Source: Paenibacillus sp. V4I7
GTDB lineage: Bacteria > Bacillota > Bacilli > Paenibacillales > NBRC-103111
Direction: 5' to 3'
NCBI RefSeq assembly: GCF_030817275.1
Contig: NZ_JAUSZD010000002.1
Location: 6,138,001 to 6,202,000, forward strand
Length of the DNA stretch: 64,000 nucleotides
In this document: positions 44,579 through 53,296 of the stretch, one piece after another
Position numbering within the stretch: position 1 is the first letter of the stretch
Layout: each line of letters opens with the position of its first letter
Program-made: the position numbers and the translations under genes
The notes under the pieces: model-generated
The model's database searches: none
Told to the model about the DNA's origin: nothing
The model's input: only the letters and a program-made list of their open reading frames with translations

Positions 44579-44787
44579 GAAAGAGCACCTCCTCATAGTT
44601 TTCCTTAAGGAAAACTTTCATCATAAAATTAAATGGTCTTAAACTTTGTTTTCGTTTAGGTTAGGTGAATAGCTTACAACATCAGTCTATGGGGGAGCAC
44701 CTACCTTGAACACGGTAAACACCCAGATCCAAATAAAATGGTTAGATGTCATGGGCGAACGAGCATTCATGCTGCTAATGAAACGAC

Positions 44788-44823
44788 AGAAGGACTGTCC
44801 ACTACATCATGGACAGTCCTTCT
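44788..44823. terminator. Hairpin after the MBL hydrolase gene
   Basis: A 14-bp perfect stem AGAAGGACTGTCCA with an eight-base loop lies directly downstream of the MBL-fold gene stop on the minus strand. The T-tract is poor on that strand. The plus strand continues TTTATT. Confidence 0.65.
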
Positions 44824-44826
44824 TTA

Positions 44827-45450
44827 TTACACATAAGGATTGTTTTCTCGTTCGAAACCAATCGTTGTTTTGGCGCCATGTCCAGGATACACAATGACGT
44901 CGTCTTCGAGTAAAAACAGCTTATCTTGAATGGAATCCAGCAGCACGTTGTTATCCCCACCGAGAAGGTCCGTTCGACCTACCGACAGTTTGAACAGAAC
45001 ATCTCCGCTGAACAGGTGCTTCTCGTATAAGAAGCTCACACTTCCCGGTGAATGACCGGGGGTATGGAACACCTTAAGCTTAATGCCAAGAAACTCGAGC
45101 GTTTGCCCTTCATCTAGCGCATATTCAGCCGGGTCCGTTTCAATCGGAGCACCTAGATCAGGCCAGCGAGCTGAGCCGTTTTTCTTCGGATTTGTCAGCC
45201 AATCGGCTTCTAGGTCGTGAATATACACGGGGCAGCGTTTGAGCTTGCGAATCTCATCAACACCACCGATATGGTCAAAATGAGCATGCGTGAGGAGAAT
45301 CGCTTCGATTTCCAAATCAGCAATCTTTTTAATCAGCGACTTAGGGTTCATACCAGGATCTATGATAATGCCCTTTTTCGTTTCTGGATCAGATAATAAA
45401 TACGCGTTCGTACTTACCGGACCTAGAACAAATGATTCTATTTTAATCAT
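44827..45450 (-). CDS. MBL-fold metallo-hydrolase, glyoxalase II-like
   Basis: This 207-residue hydrolase has the metal motif THAHFDHIGG (HxHxDH, near residue 55), FHTPGHSPGS with the next His, SGDVLF with the bridging Asp, and VYPGHG near the C-terminus. It is probably a zinc or iron-dependent thioester hydrolase (YqgX type). It follows the thioredoxin-like gene by 12 bases, so both are likely co-transcribed. The compact length without a C-terminal helical domain fits the bacterial short group. Confidence 0.9.
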   Translation of the reverse strand: MIKIESFVLGPVSTNAYLLSDPETKKGIIIDPGMNPKSLIKKIADLEIEAILLTHAHFDHIGGVDEIRKLKRCPVYIHDLEADWLTNPKKNGSARWPDLGAPIETDPAEYALDEGQTLEFLGIKLKVFHTPGHSPGSVSFLYEKHLFSGDVLFKLSVGRTDLLGGDNNVLLDSIQDKLFLLEDDVIVYPGHGAKTTIGFERENNPYV

Positions 45451-45462
45451 ATGTATTCACCT

Positions 45463-46029
45463 TTAGAACGACTCGATTAATTCACGAAGTTCTTTCACAA
45501 TAACAGCATGATATCCGTTACCTTCACCATATTGACGGCCCATTTCGGCTCTGGCTACTTGAATTTTTTCGTTATAATCTGCCGCTTCACGATCTGGATT
45601 TTCTTTTTTGAATTGATTCATGACAGCTTGCACGTGTTTCGGACGCGGACCCCATTGTCCCAAAACAAAACCGCCTGTATCTGTAAATATAACAAGTGGA
45701 ATAGCACGACCGCCACCCGTTAGGAACTGATCAATGACGTCGTAGTTTTGTTCAATGATAAGTACTTCCGTAGGAATACCGCTGTTCTCTAGCGCTTTAA
45801 ATACGACAGGTACGTTGCGAACAACGTCGCCGCACCAATCCGCAGCAACGATCAGACAGCGCAGATCATCCCGGTTGTTAAGAGAATCAAAATACTCCTT
45901 ATCCTCTTCATTACCCCATTCAAATCCATTGTAATAAGCTACAAATTGCTCTTGATTTTTCTCCATGCTGTCAATGAACTGTTGTGGCTTTAAGCCAGTG
46001 CGCAGTTTGCTTGCAAGATTCGTACTCAT
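45463..46029 (-). CDS. Thioredoxin-fold protein with single-Cys active site
   Basis: This 188-residue protein has a thioredoxin-like core. The position of the usual CxxC reads ADWCGDVVRN, so only the first Cys is kept. The cis-Pro loop is RAIPLVIF. The C-terminal ~60 residues are charged and helical. A full disulfide-exchange cycle is unlikely with one Cys. It may form mixed disulfides or be a bacillithiol-linked protein. This is inference. It is the first gene of a pair with the MBL hydrolase. Confidence 0.8.
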   Translation of the reverse strand: MSTNLASKLRTGLKPQQFIDSMEKNQEQFVAYYNGFEWGNEEDKEYFDSLNNRDDLRCLIVAADWCGDVVRNVPVVFKALENSGIPTEVLIIEQNYDVIDQFLTGGGRAIPLVIFTDTGGFVLGQWGPRPKHVQAVMNQFKKENPDREAADYNEKIQVARAEMGRQYGEGNGYHAVIVKELRELIESF

Positions 46030-46105
46030 CGCTGATCATCCTCTCTAATCGCATTCGTTTCTTTTATTGTAGCAAATGCAAGCGAAAGCGCCAAATTTTT
46101 GTGGC

Positions 46106-46705
46106 CTATTTCTTCGCTTTTCTTTTCAAATATAATTGATAACCTACATATAAGATTGTTAAGACAACTGCTGCGATAATTAATGGCTTAATGTAAGGTC
46201 CTGCAATTTCGTCAATCGTTTCCCAGTTATCTTTGAGCTTCATGCCCAAGTAGACATAGAGAAAGGAATATGGAATTAAAGCTAGACCTGTGTAGAGTGT
46301 AAACTTCCCTAGTGGCATTTTGGCCATACCGCCGGGAAGGGATATCGCATGACGGACAATGGGAATGAATCTAGCAGTGAAGATCATGCCTGTCCCATAG
46401 CGGTTAAACCAAGACTCGGCTACATCAATATGATGCTTGCTGATAAGCAAATATTTGCCGTACCTCTCAAGAAAAGGCCTGCCTCCGTAGCGTCCGATCC
46501 AATAGAGTACCACTTGTGCTAAGGTACCTCCAATTACTGCGCAAATAATGGCGCCAACAAAGTTAATTTCACCTTTAGATACCAGATAGCCTGCATAAGC
46601 CAACAGCAGTTCGTTAGGGATAACTTCCATCATTAATCCGAGGAAAATACCCCAATACCCAAGCCCTTCCAAATAAAGTAAAACATTATGAATTATCTCA
46701 CTCAT
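46106..46705 (-). CDS. DedA-family membrane protein
   Basis: This 199-residue integral membrane protein is of the DedA/SNARE-associated family. Conserved features are the N-terminal ENxxP-like region (MMEVIPNELLLAYAGY), ARFIPIVRHAISLPGG with the two essential Arg residues, and four to five membrane helices with a basic C-terminus. DedA proteins flip or carry lipids such as undecaprenyl phosphate or phosphatidylethanolamine. Here the first motif has MEVIPNE in place of the more usual ENS. It is transcribed alone. Confidence 0.9.
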   Translation of the reverse strand: MSEIIHNVLLYLEGLGYWGIFLGLMMEVIPNELLLAYAGYLVSKGEINFVGAIICAVIGGTLAQVVLYWIGRYGGRPFLERYGKYLLISKHHIDVAESWFNRYGTGMIFTARFIPIVRHAISLPGGMAKMPLGKFTLYTGLALIPYSFLYVYLGMKLKDNWETIDEIAGPYIKPLIIAAVVLTILYVGYQLYLKRKAKK

Positions 46706-46776
46706 CCATGAAACCTCTCTCCACTTATAATATCCGTCTCTAGTCTATAAAACATTCTATCACAGACGGGCTCCTA

Positions 46777-47688
46777 TCAACCAGTTTCACGCTCTTTTTG
46801 CGCTAAAAAATAGGATATAATGTGCTCCTTGCAGGCCTGTACAGGTGCACTTAAGTCTTTGCCTGTGCGATGAATGAGCCCATGCTCTAGCAGAATTGTT
46901 TTTTCCTGCTGCAGTCTCATCAGCTTGCCCGATTGTAGTTCTTCCTGAACGGATGTTAACGGCATTAAGGACAGTCCCATTCCAAACATCATGGTCTGTT
47001 TAATCATTTCCGTGCTGTCGAACTCCATTGCTGTAAAAGTGGATAATCCTTTGTCTGCTAAGACCTGAGAGGCCATCGTTTGATAAATGCAGCGGCTTCC
47101 AAATCCGATTACCTTGGTATCCGCTATCGCTTCCCAACCATCGTTCTCCATTCGACTTATCAATGCAGGAGCCCCTACCCATACCAATTCATCTTGGATA
47201 AGCGGTATAAAAGTAAGATTGTTAGCTTTCGGGTCGCGAGGAACAATACCAAGGTCAACGCGGTACGCTGACACTTCTTGGATAATATCACGTTGAAACC
47301 CGGTTTCCAGATGCAATTGAATCTGAGGATATTGTTCAAATATAGTAGGCAGCAGCTGCGGGAGATGCGGCACGCAGAAGGATTCAAGCGCTCGGAGCCG
47401 CACCACTCCTTTGGGTTCATGCAGGCCGGTTAATTTATCTTGAAGGGATTCGCCAAGCTGTAGGTAACGATACGCATAGGGGGCAACTTCTTTGCCCGCA
47501 GCTGTTAACTCTACACCTCGGGGCAATCGCTTAAACAGAGCTTGACCCAATGTCTGCTCAAGCTGATGTATATGCATTGTAACCGTTGATTGTACGTATC
47601 CGAGCTTGAGGGCTGCCTTGCTGAAGCTTTTCTCCTCCATCACCGTGATGAAGGTTTTCATGCTGCGCCCGTCCATATGTTCAAGCAT
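46777..47688 (-). CDS. LysR-family transcriptional regulator
   Basis: This 303-residue regulator starts at the ATG at 47688 (MLEHMDGRSM), which is preceded by GGGGTGGAG. The longer frame to 47739 enters the divergent promoter. The N-terminal helix-turn-helix (KSFSKAALKLGYVQSTVTMH) and the C-terminal effector-binding domain are clear. It is divergent from the HPP-family gene 120 bases away, the usual arrangement for control of a neighbour. Confidence 0.88.
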   Translation of the reverse strand: MLEHMDGRSMKTFITVMEEKSFSKAALKLGYVQSTVTMHIHQLEQTLGQALFKRLPRGVELTAAGKEVAPYAYRYLQLGESLQDKLTGLHEPKGVVRLRALESFCVPHLPQLLPTIFEQYPQIQLHLETGFQRDIIQEVSAYRVDLGIVPRDPKANNLTFIPLIQDELVWVGAPALISRMENDGWEAIADTKVIGFGSRCIYQTMASQVLADKGLSTFTAMEFDSTEMIKQTMMFGMGLSLMPLTSVQEELQSGKLMRLQQEKTILLEHGLIHRTGKDLSAPVQACKEHIISYFLAQKERETG

Positions 47689-47808
47689 CGTACTCCACCC
47701 CCACCTATTTAATTTTCGAATACCTGACATCGAAATCATTCGTTATTCAAATGATTTTAACTCATGATACCATGAGAATTAATAAAGGAAAAGAGGTGTA
47801 CACCAGCA

Positions 47809-48285
47809 ATGAATAGCCCTGCATCATTCCCAAAAGTATTCACTTTGCTCATCCCCGGAATCGGCGGGTTTCTCGCCATTCTGGTTTGCAGCTTACTCGG
47901 CGATTTCACCCGATTCTCGCTGCTTATGGCGCCCTTCGGTGCTTCCTGCGTCATCGCCTTTGCGCTCCCGCAGAGCCCGCTCGCGCAGCCCCGCAGCCTT
48001 ATCGGCGGCCACCTGCTGAGCACGCTCGTCGGGCTATGCGCACTCTCCGCCTTCGGCGTCCACGCGTGGAGCCTCGCCCTTGCCGTTGGCGCCGCCATCA
48101 CGCTCATGCAGCTGACGCGCACGCTGCATCCGCCGGCCGGCGCTGACCCGCTGCTCGTGATGCTCACGGGCGCGGGCTGGGGCTTCTTGCTCACGCCGGT
48201 GCTGCTCGGCGCCGCGCTGCTCGTGCTGGTTGCCCTCGTTTATCACCGGGCAACCCGAACCCATTACCCCACAGCATGGTGGTAA
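47809..48285 (+). CDS. HPP-family membrane protein
   Basis: This 158-residue protein has four predicted membrane helices and the family hallmark LHPPAGADPL (near residue 106). HPP proteins have been linked to nitrite transport in plastids and cyanobacteria, but the role in Bacillota is not established. The middle of the gene is far more GC-rich than its surroundings. It is preceded by GAGGTG and divergent from a LysR gene. The cupredoxin gene starts 110 bases downstream. Confidence 0.85.
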   Translation: MNSPASFPKVFTLLIPGIGGFLAILVCSLLGDFTRFSLLMAPFGASCVIAFALPQSPLAQPRSLIGGHLLSTLVGLCALSAFGVHAWSLALAVGAAITLMQLTRTLHPPAGADPLLVMLTGAGWGFLLTPVLLGAALLVLVALVYHRATRTHYPTAWW

Positions 48286-48361
48286 TTAGAACCCTCACTC
48301 GAACAGCGGCTAGAACTGTTCATCAGATCATTATCATGCGCTGACAAGCCTCTGCATAAGA

Positions 48362-48380
48362 TGTACAAGAACCTTGTACA
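48362..48380. promoter_or_regulatory. Perfect inverted repeat abutting the cupredoxin ribosome site
   Basis: TGTACAAG-AAC-CTTGTACA is a perfect 8-bp inverted repeat. It directly abuts GGAGG of the cupredoxin gene, 15 bases before its ATG. It could be an operator or an RNA hairpin that affects ribosome access. Confidence 0.5.
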
Positions 48381-48395
48381 GGAGGCGGACCAACC

Positions 48396-48842
48396 ATGTC
48401 CCAAGTATGGATTGTTAAACGTAAGCATCTCTATCTGGCAGCCGCTGCTCTGCTGCTGCTCCTCTCCGGCTTGCTGTATTTAAACCGTGGGAGCATTGTC
48501 TCAACAGCAGCCGAGCCGACTGCAGAAAGAACGATTCACATGGTTGCCGGAGAGTTTAAATCAACCACGGCAGACGGTAAAACAATCGAAGCCTATCGAT
48601 GGGATCCAGGCACCGTCGTTGTCCAAAAGGGCGAGAGAATCAAGCTTAGCATCTATGGTGTGAACGGTCAGAGCCACCCTTTTCTCATTGAAGGGCTAAA
48701 TATTAGCGGTGAAGTCAAGAAAGGGAAGGAAACCGTTGTACATTTCACAGCCGATCAGGAAGGGACTTACCGCCTCATTTGCTTGACGCACACGGATATT
48801 GCCCATAGCGGTCCGATGATCGGCTACATCGTGGTGGATTAG
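48396..48842 (+). CDS. Membrane-anchored cupredoxin-domain protein
   Basis: This 148-residue protein has an N-terminal membrane anchor (~11-30) and an exported cupredoxin-like domain (~45-148). Copper-ligand candidates are His in GQSHPF and the cluster CLTHTDIAHSGPM, similar to nitrous-oxide reductase and CuA/plastocyanin-type domains. It should face outward and bind copper for electron transfer or copper handling. An AGGAGG site lies upstream. It is followed by a long hairpin with T-tract. It may function with the HPP protein, although they are 110 bases apart. Confidence 0.8.
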   Translation: MSQVWIVKRKHLYLAAAALLLLLSGLLYLNRGSIVSTAAEPTAERTIHMVAGEFKSTTADGKTIEAYRWDPGTVVVQKGERIKLSIYGVNGQSHPFLIEGLNISGEVKKGKETVVHFTADQEGTYRLICLTHTDIAHSGPMIGYIVVD

Positions 48843-48856
48843 CAGCTTTTCTGACG

Positions 48857-48933
48857 AAAACCTTATCTGCTCTCAGGTCTCTTAACTCCTCTCGTGGCGT
48901 TCAGATATCAGGTGAAGCAGTAAGGTTTTTTTT
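48857..48933 (+). terminator. Terminator of the HPP/cupredoxin unit
   Basis: AAAACCTTATCTGCT pairs with AGCAGTAAGGTTTT across a ~45-base loop, followed by TTTT. It lies 15 bases after the cupredoxin stop. Confidence 0.75.
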
Positions 48934-49067
48934 CGTTTACACTGTTGCAAAGTTCAATGATTTCAAATAAGGCAGTAAATCGATAACACTCTCCCAAATG
49001 GGCGACTTAGGTTCCTGTCCCCAGTGGCTCTGTGCCCTCTCCATGCATACAAATAGCATAGAGGAGT

Positions 49068-49397
49068 GTGGATACAGTCATGATCAATAATAAGCCGAAT
49101 GAAAAACATAAGCAGCAGTTCCCCAGTGCACGTGGAATTCGGAGAGCTTGCAGCAAGGAATTATACCGAACGATTAAACGCTTGAAAGTATGGATTTCCC
49201 CCGAGCAGATTAGGGCTGCTGAGGAGCTCTATGTGAAAAAGGTGATGTTGAATCTTCCATTCATCATGGAGAACGGCAGCAACCGCAAAGCGCTTTCCGA
49301 CTGGTTCGACGAAAACGTAGGACCAGAAATTGCCCCGCTTTGGAATGTGGAGCTTGACGTATTAAACCATGCGTTTCGTGACGCATTCGGTGGTTAA
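49068..49397 (+). CDS. Conserved-looking small protein of unknown function
   Basis: This small soluble protein of about 105-109 residues is rich in Arg, Lys, Trp and Glu (RRACSKELYRTIKRLKVWIS and LSDWFDENVGPEIAPLW). No domain was recognised. The GAGGAG site sits directly before the GTG at 49068, which is too close. The ATG at 49080 (MINNKPNE) is 13 bases away and may be the true start. It is flanked by terminators on both sides, so it is its own transcription unit, which supports it being real. Confidence 0.6.
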   Translation: MDTVMINNKPNEKHKQQFPSARGIRRACSKELYRTIKRLKVWISPEQIRAAEELYVKKVMLNLPFIMENGSNRKALSDWFDENVGPEIAPLWNVELDVLNHAFRDAFGG

Positions 49398-49399
49398 AG

Positions 49400-49446
49400 C
49401 AAAGAAGGCCATGGGTATGTTAGACATACGCCACGACCTTCTTTTT
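49400..49446. terminator. Bidirectional terminator between the small ORF and melA
   Basis: AAAGAAGG...TATGT pairs with ACATA...CCTTCTTT around a short loop, followed by TTTTT on the plus strand and by CTTT on the minus strand. The two genes converge here. Confidence 0.8.
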
Positions 49447-49457
49447 CATATGAACAT

Positions 49458-50756
49458 TTAGTGATATTCAGGCAGCCATTTGCCATGTGCTTCAATTAAC
49501 TCATCACACATCGCAACGATATCGTCCATCGACAGTTCTGCTGATGTATGTGGATCCAGCATGGCAGCGTGATAAATATGCTCGCGTTTACGTGTGATAG
49601 CTGCTTCAATCGTCAGCAACTGCGTATTGATATTCGTACGGTTCAGCGCCGCTAGCTGCGGAGGAAGATCGCCAACGTAGGTAGGTGTAACACCGTTACG
49701 GTCCACTAAACAAGGCACTTCAACGCATGCTTCGCGCGGCAAATTCGTGATCAAGCCAGTATTCATCACGTTACCGCCGATTTTGAACGGAATATCAGTC
49801 TCAATCGCTTCGAAAATGTAGGAAGCATACTCATGAGAACGCTTATGGGTCAAATTCGCATCATTCACCAGATCCTCGCGCATTTGTTTCCATCTGCTAA
49901 TTTGCTCGATGCAGCGGCGTGGATACTCGTCGAGTGGAATATTAAAGCGGTCAACCAGCTCTGGATAATTACGTTTGATGAAATACGGATGGTACTCAGC
50001 GTTATGCTCGGACGACTCCGTGATATAATGGCCGAATTTAAGCATCATTTCAAAGCGAACCATGTCATTATGCTTTTCCTTCTGCTTCTCGATAGCCCGC
50101 TTCTTAATCTCCGGATAGAGATCTACACCATCCTTAGTTACTTCCAGCAGCCATGCCATATGGTTAATACCGGCGATTTTGGCTTTAACGCCTTCTTTTT
50201 CCAAACCTAGACTTTTGAAAAGCTCCGGAATACACGCTTGCACACTGTGACATAAGCCAACTGTACGAACACCGCCATATGTGTTCATAACATTGGTTAA
50301 TACCGCCATCGGATTCGTATAATTAAGGAACAGGGCATCCGGACAGACCTCGCGAATATCCGCAGCGAAATCCAGCATCACAGGGATCGTACGCAGATTT
50401 CGGAAAATACCTCCGATACCGACCGTGTCAGCAATCGTTTGGCGCAAGCCGTACTTTTTAGGGATTTCAAAATCAGTTATTGTACATGGATCATACCCAC
50501 CTACTTGGATGGCGTTCACCACATATTTAGCTCCGCTCAGAGCTTCTTTACGGTCGGTATATGCTTTTATAACTGACGTACTTCCGCTAGTTTTTTTGAT
50601 GTTATTCAGCATGTTAGCTGAATCCTGCAGACGTTCGTGATCAATATCAAAGAGAGCGATTTCAAAGCCTTGCAGCGCAGGTGTGAGCAAACAATCACCA
50701 AGTACATTTTTCGCAAAAACCGTACTTCCGGCACCTAGAAAAGTAATCTTGGACAT
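49458..50756 (-). CDS. melA: Alpha-galactosidase, GH4 family
   Basis: This 432-residue cytoplasmic GH4 enzyme uses NAD+ and a divalent metal to hydrolyse alpha-galactosides such as melibiose or raffinose. The Rossmann start ITFLGAGSTVFAKNVLGDCL, NAIQVGGYDP, NYTNPMAVLT, GLCHSV (metal Cys) and GINHMAWL all match MelA-type GH4. The match to B. subtilis MelA from memory is long and strong. An AGGAG site lies eight bases before the ATG. It is divergent from an AraC regulator with two TATATGGA direct repeats in between. No transporter is adjacent, so alpha-galactosides must enter by a system encoded elsewhere. Confidence 0.95.
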   Translation of the reverse strand: MSKITFLGAGSTVFAKNVLGDCLLTPALQGFEIALFDIDHERLQDSANMLNNIKKTSGSTSVIKAYTDRKEALSGAKYVVNAIQVGGYDPCTITDFEIPKKYGLRQTIADTVGIGGIFRNLRTIPVMLDFAADIREVCPDALFLNYTNPMAVLTNVMNTYGGVRTVGLCHSVQACIPELFKSLGLEKEGVKAKIAGINHMAWLLEVTKDGVDLYPEIKKRAIEKQKEKHNDMVRFEMMLKFGHYITESSEHNAEYHPYFIKRNYPELVDRFNIPLDEYPRRCIEQISRWKQMREDLVNDANLTHKRSHEYASYIFEAIETDIPFKIGGNVMNTGLITNLPREACVEVPCLVDRNGVTPTYVGDLPPQLAALNRTNINTQLLTIEAAITRKREHIYHAAMLDPHTSAELSMDDIVAMCDELIEAHGKWLPEYH

Positions 50757-50822
50757 GTGTGAATCTCCTCCAATGTGTGGTCTTGTTTCTTATCTTCACT
50801 ATAGCGCAGGACAGCTCCCAAA

Positions 50823-50851
50823 TATATGGATTGAATGAACTCCTATATGGA
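50823..50851. promoter_or_regulatory. Direct repeats, AraC-type operator candidate
   Basis: TATATGGA occurs at 50823-50830 and 50844-50851, exactly 21 bases (two helical turns) apart. The repeats lie between divergent melA and its AraC-type regulator. This spacing suits an AraC-family dimer. Confidence 0.6.
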
Positions 50852-50902
50852 CATTTGTAGTTTATTCATGTACCCTAGAAACAAAAACAAAAAGAGGCTT
50901 CT

Positions 50903-51757
50903 ATGAATCAGGATCATTCCTATTTCAGCGTTCATATCAATCCGCTCCATAGTACCAATGAATTATCTGTACTTTTCAGTGGCGAAGGCAAGCCTATTCC
51001 TCTACATAAAATGGGACCGGCTGTGCATGATTATTACCTTATCCATACCGTGCATGCGGGAGAAGGCACGTTCGAGATGCATAACCGCAGTTACCGATGC
51101 TCCGCCGGAGATACCTTCGTTATTTATCCCGGAGAGTTGTTCAGCTATATCGCAGACAGCCATCATCCCTGGCACTATACGTGGGTTGCCTTTTCAGGCC
51201 GCGCAGCAGGAACCTTGCTTTCGCAAATCGGCGTTTCACCCCATCAGGCCGTCATTTCGGGGAGTAACCCCCGCTCCATTCGTCATTATTACCGCCATAT
51301 TCGCTCAAGTTTCCAGCATTCTGACACACCAGTGCTTGAGGATATGGAATCCGCTGCTTGGCTTCGCCTCTTAATCCGGGAACTTGGGCGCGTGAACAGC
51401 CACCAGATTGCTTTTACCCCAACAACCGAAACCGATATCGAGCGTCAAGTCGGACAGGCCATCCGATATTTAGAACTACAATATACACAGCCGGTATCTA
51501 TCGAGGAACTCGCACACAATCTAGGCTATCACCGTACGTATTTATGTAAAATGTTCAAACAATCTACGGGCTTAGCCCCTATGCAGTATCTATTAAAAGT
51601 TCGCATGGAACGGGCCAAACAGTTGTTAGAGACATCCATGACCATTGACCAAGTAGCGGCTTCTGTCGGATTCAACGATGCCCTCTATTTTTCCAAACAA
51701 TTTCGCAAATGGAGTGGGTTAGCACCTTCGGTTTATCGTAAAGAACAGAAAGCCTAA
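50903..51757 (+). CDS. AraC-family regulator of melA (RafR/MsmR-like)
   Basis: This 284-residue activator has an N-terminal AraC-type cupin (~30-130; HAGEGTFEMHNRSYRC, GDTFVIYPGE). A C-terminal double helix-turn-helix spans ~185-282 (SIEELAHNLGYHRTYLCKMF and TIDQVAASVGFNDALYFSKQF). The sensing domain and the divergent GH4 gene suggest that it responds to melibiose or raffinose. AGAGG lies upstream of the ATG. It is followed by a strong terminator. Confidence 0.92.
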   Translation: MNQDHSYFSVHINPLHSTNELSVLFSGEGKPIPLHKMGPAVHDYYLIHTVHAGEGTFEMHNRSYRCSAGDTFVIYPGELFSYIADSHHPWHYTWVAFSGRAAGTLLSQIGVSPHQAVISGSNPRSIRHYYRHIRSSFQHSDTPVLEDMESAAWLRLLIRELGRVNSHQIAFTPTTETDIERQVGQAIRYLELQYTQPVSIEELAHNLGYHRTYLCKMFKQSTGLAPMQYLLKVRMERAKQLLETSMTIDQVAASVGFNDALYFSKQFRKWSGLAPSVYRKEQKA

Positions 51758-51788
51758 TAGGTCTTCTCTATGAATCCGCTTCTATGGA

Positions 51789-51836
51789 AAAGAAAGCCTC
51801 CAACCCCTCAGTTTTTCTGGGGCTGGAGGCTTCTTT
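51789..51836 (+). terminator. Intrinsic terminator of the AraC gene
   Basis: AAGAAAGCCTCCA and TGGAGGCTTCTTT pair with an additional CCCC/GGGG inner stem, ending in TTTATTT. The plus-strand gene ends 32 bases before it. The gene-free remainder to 52014 shows nothing further. Confidence 0.9.
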
Positions 51837-52014
51837 ATTTATCTAGATCATACGGAGAACGCAAGGGTTCATGTCCCATATCATGGGGAACGGAGATAGA
51901 CATTTCGATTATGAGGTAGTTAAATTATTCTGCAAGCACATGTCTTCTTATCAGGTAGCGGCTCAGGTCTTTCTTTCCTCTGGAGAAAAAGGGTTACGCC
52001 CTCAGTGTGATCAA

Positions 52015-53037
52015 CTAAGCTTTCCTTGAATCGGTTTTTGAAATAACCGAGCGAGCTGCGTTTAGCCGCCGCCGTTTGACAGGCTGCTTTCTGTTTCGCT
52101 TGCAAATGACGTTTCTTTTCTTGGAATACGGGGTCTTCGATTTTCTTCCTTTGGATGCACGCTTGCGGCGACGCGAAAGAGCGGGCTTCTTTTTTTTCAT
52201 CGTTTTCCTATTTGAAGAAGTGCTCCCATCTTCCTTGTGTACGAGTTTCGTTTGGGAAGAGTTGATAGGGGTTTCACACTGATTTAAGCCCTCGTTGTTC
52301 GAATTGGTTATCGGGCTGTATACGTTTTGATACGATTGCGATTCGGAAACCTGGGATACGGTTGTGGCCTGGTAACTGGGGCTATAGTTAGGGGTATAGT
52401 TAGGGGTATAGTTAGAGTTTCCGTCGATTTCTTGGTTGTTGTTGCTTGCTCCATCATCAGCTTCCCCTTCGGCTGATACAGGCATTGCTTCTATTGTGCC
52501 AGTGCCAGCATCCAGTCTCTGAATGGGTTCATCTTTCGAGACGCTTTGAGTGCTCAGTGAATCGAAAGCTTCAGATTGCAAAGCGATAGGCTGGTAGGAT
52601 ACCCCGTTGTCGTTCGTCCCGTAGCGGATGCTTAAAATATGTTCGGTTGACACATATACGACTTCATTATGCCGGGTCAAAACCAGATGGTGGTCTCCCA
52701 CTTCGACAAGCAAGCCTTGCAGGATTTCGGCATCGTTTTGCCTAATTTGCACGGGACGATATTTTAGGAGCATCAGCATTTCAGGAAGAGTCTTGTCCTG
52801 CAAATTTTCTAATGAAAGGCTGTTAGGGTCGTCCGTTACGCTGACAGTCATGTTTTTCAACTGGTGTCTTGGAAGAAAAATCCACCCGGAAACGGCGTCG
52901 TACAACGTCAGATGATCTTTATTGATCGCCTTTAACTGGCCAATCACCTGGTTCCCGTTTATGTCGCTGGCTTTAACGGTTCTCCCTAGGAAAGGGGGCA
53001 AGTTGACGTCGTCTGCCGCCTTATTCGCTTCGCTCAT
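52015..53037 (-). CDS. Spore-coat-like protein with Sm-like repeats and basic tail
   Basis: This protein of about 340 residues starts at the ATG at 53037 (MSEANKAADD), preceded by GGGGTG. The N-terminal half has two similar ~65-residue segments (NGNQVIGQLKAINKDHLTLYD... and NDAEILQGLLVEVGDHHLVL...) of the beta-barrel type seen in CotB-like coat proteins. Next comes an acidic/Asn-rich linker with the tandem tetrapeptide NYTP/NYSP. A ~65-residue tail of Lys/Arg/Ser (KKKKPALSRRRKRASKGRK) follows. A basic or phosphorylatable tail fits CotB/CotG-like coat assembly. Assignment to the coat is inference. It is monocistronic. Confidence 0.6.
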   Translation of the reverse strand: MSEANKAADDVNLPPFLGRTVKASDINGNQVIGQLKAINKDHLTLYDAVSGWIFLPRHQLKNMTVSVTDDPNSLSLENLQDKTLPEMLMLLKYRPVQIRQNDAEILQGLLVEVGDHHLVLTRHNEVVYVSTEHILSIRYGTNDNGVSYQPIALQSEAFDSLSTQSVSKDEPIQRLDAGTGTIEAMPVSAEGEADDGASNNNQEIDGNSNYTPNYTPNYSPSYQATTVSQVSESQSYQNVYSPITNSNNEGLNQCETPINSSQTKLVHKEDGSTSSNRKTMKKKKPALSRRRKRASKGRKSKTPYSKKRNVICKRNRKQPVKRRRLNAARSVISKTDSRKA

Positions 53038-53296
53038 TTTTGCAGCACCCCGTGTTTTCCGTCCTTTTGTCCTCATTATACATAAACCTATCATCATCCT
53101 ATGCGGTAGCATGGGATTCTCCTGTACCCTTATCCCGGCTGTATTTAAAAAATGTTCTTTAGATAAACTGTGGGTTAGTATTGAGTTGTTTATTCGAGTG
53201 TATGCCCGAGGGATGTATCATTTAAAACCGGATTTATAAATAGGATTAGTAGTACACTCTTTAAGGACGAATCCCTATCAGCAGTTTTTATCTTCA

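Noticed and set aside
44706..44897. 63-codon plus-strand frame
   Set aside because: It runs through the terminator hairpin and into the MBL-fold gene, and has no ribosome site or recognisable features.
51920..52105. 61-codon minus-strand frame at the end of the coat-like gene
   Set aside because: It is an out-of-frame reading of the basic tail and continues only into gene-free DNA.
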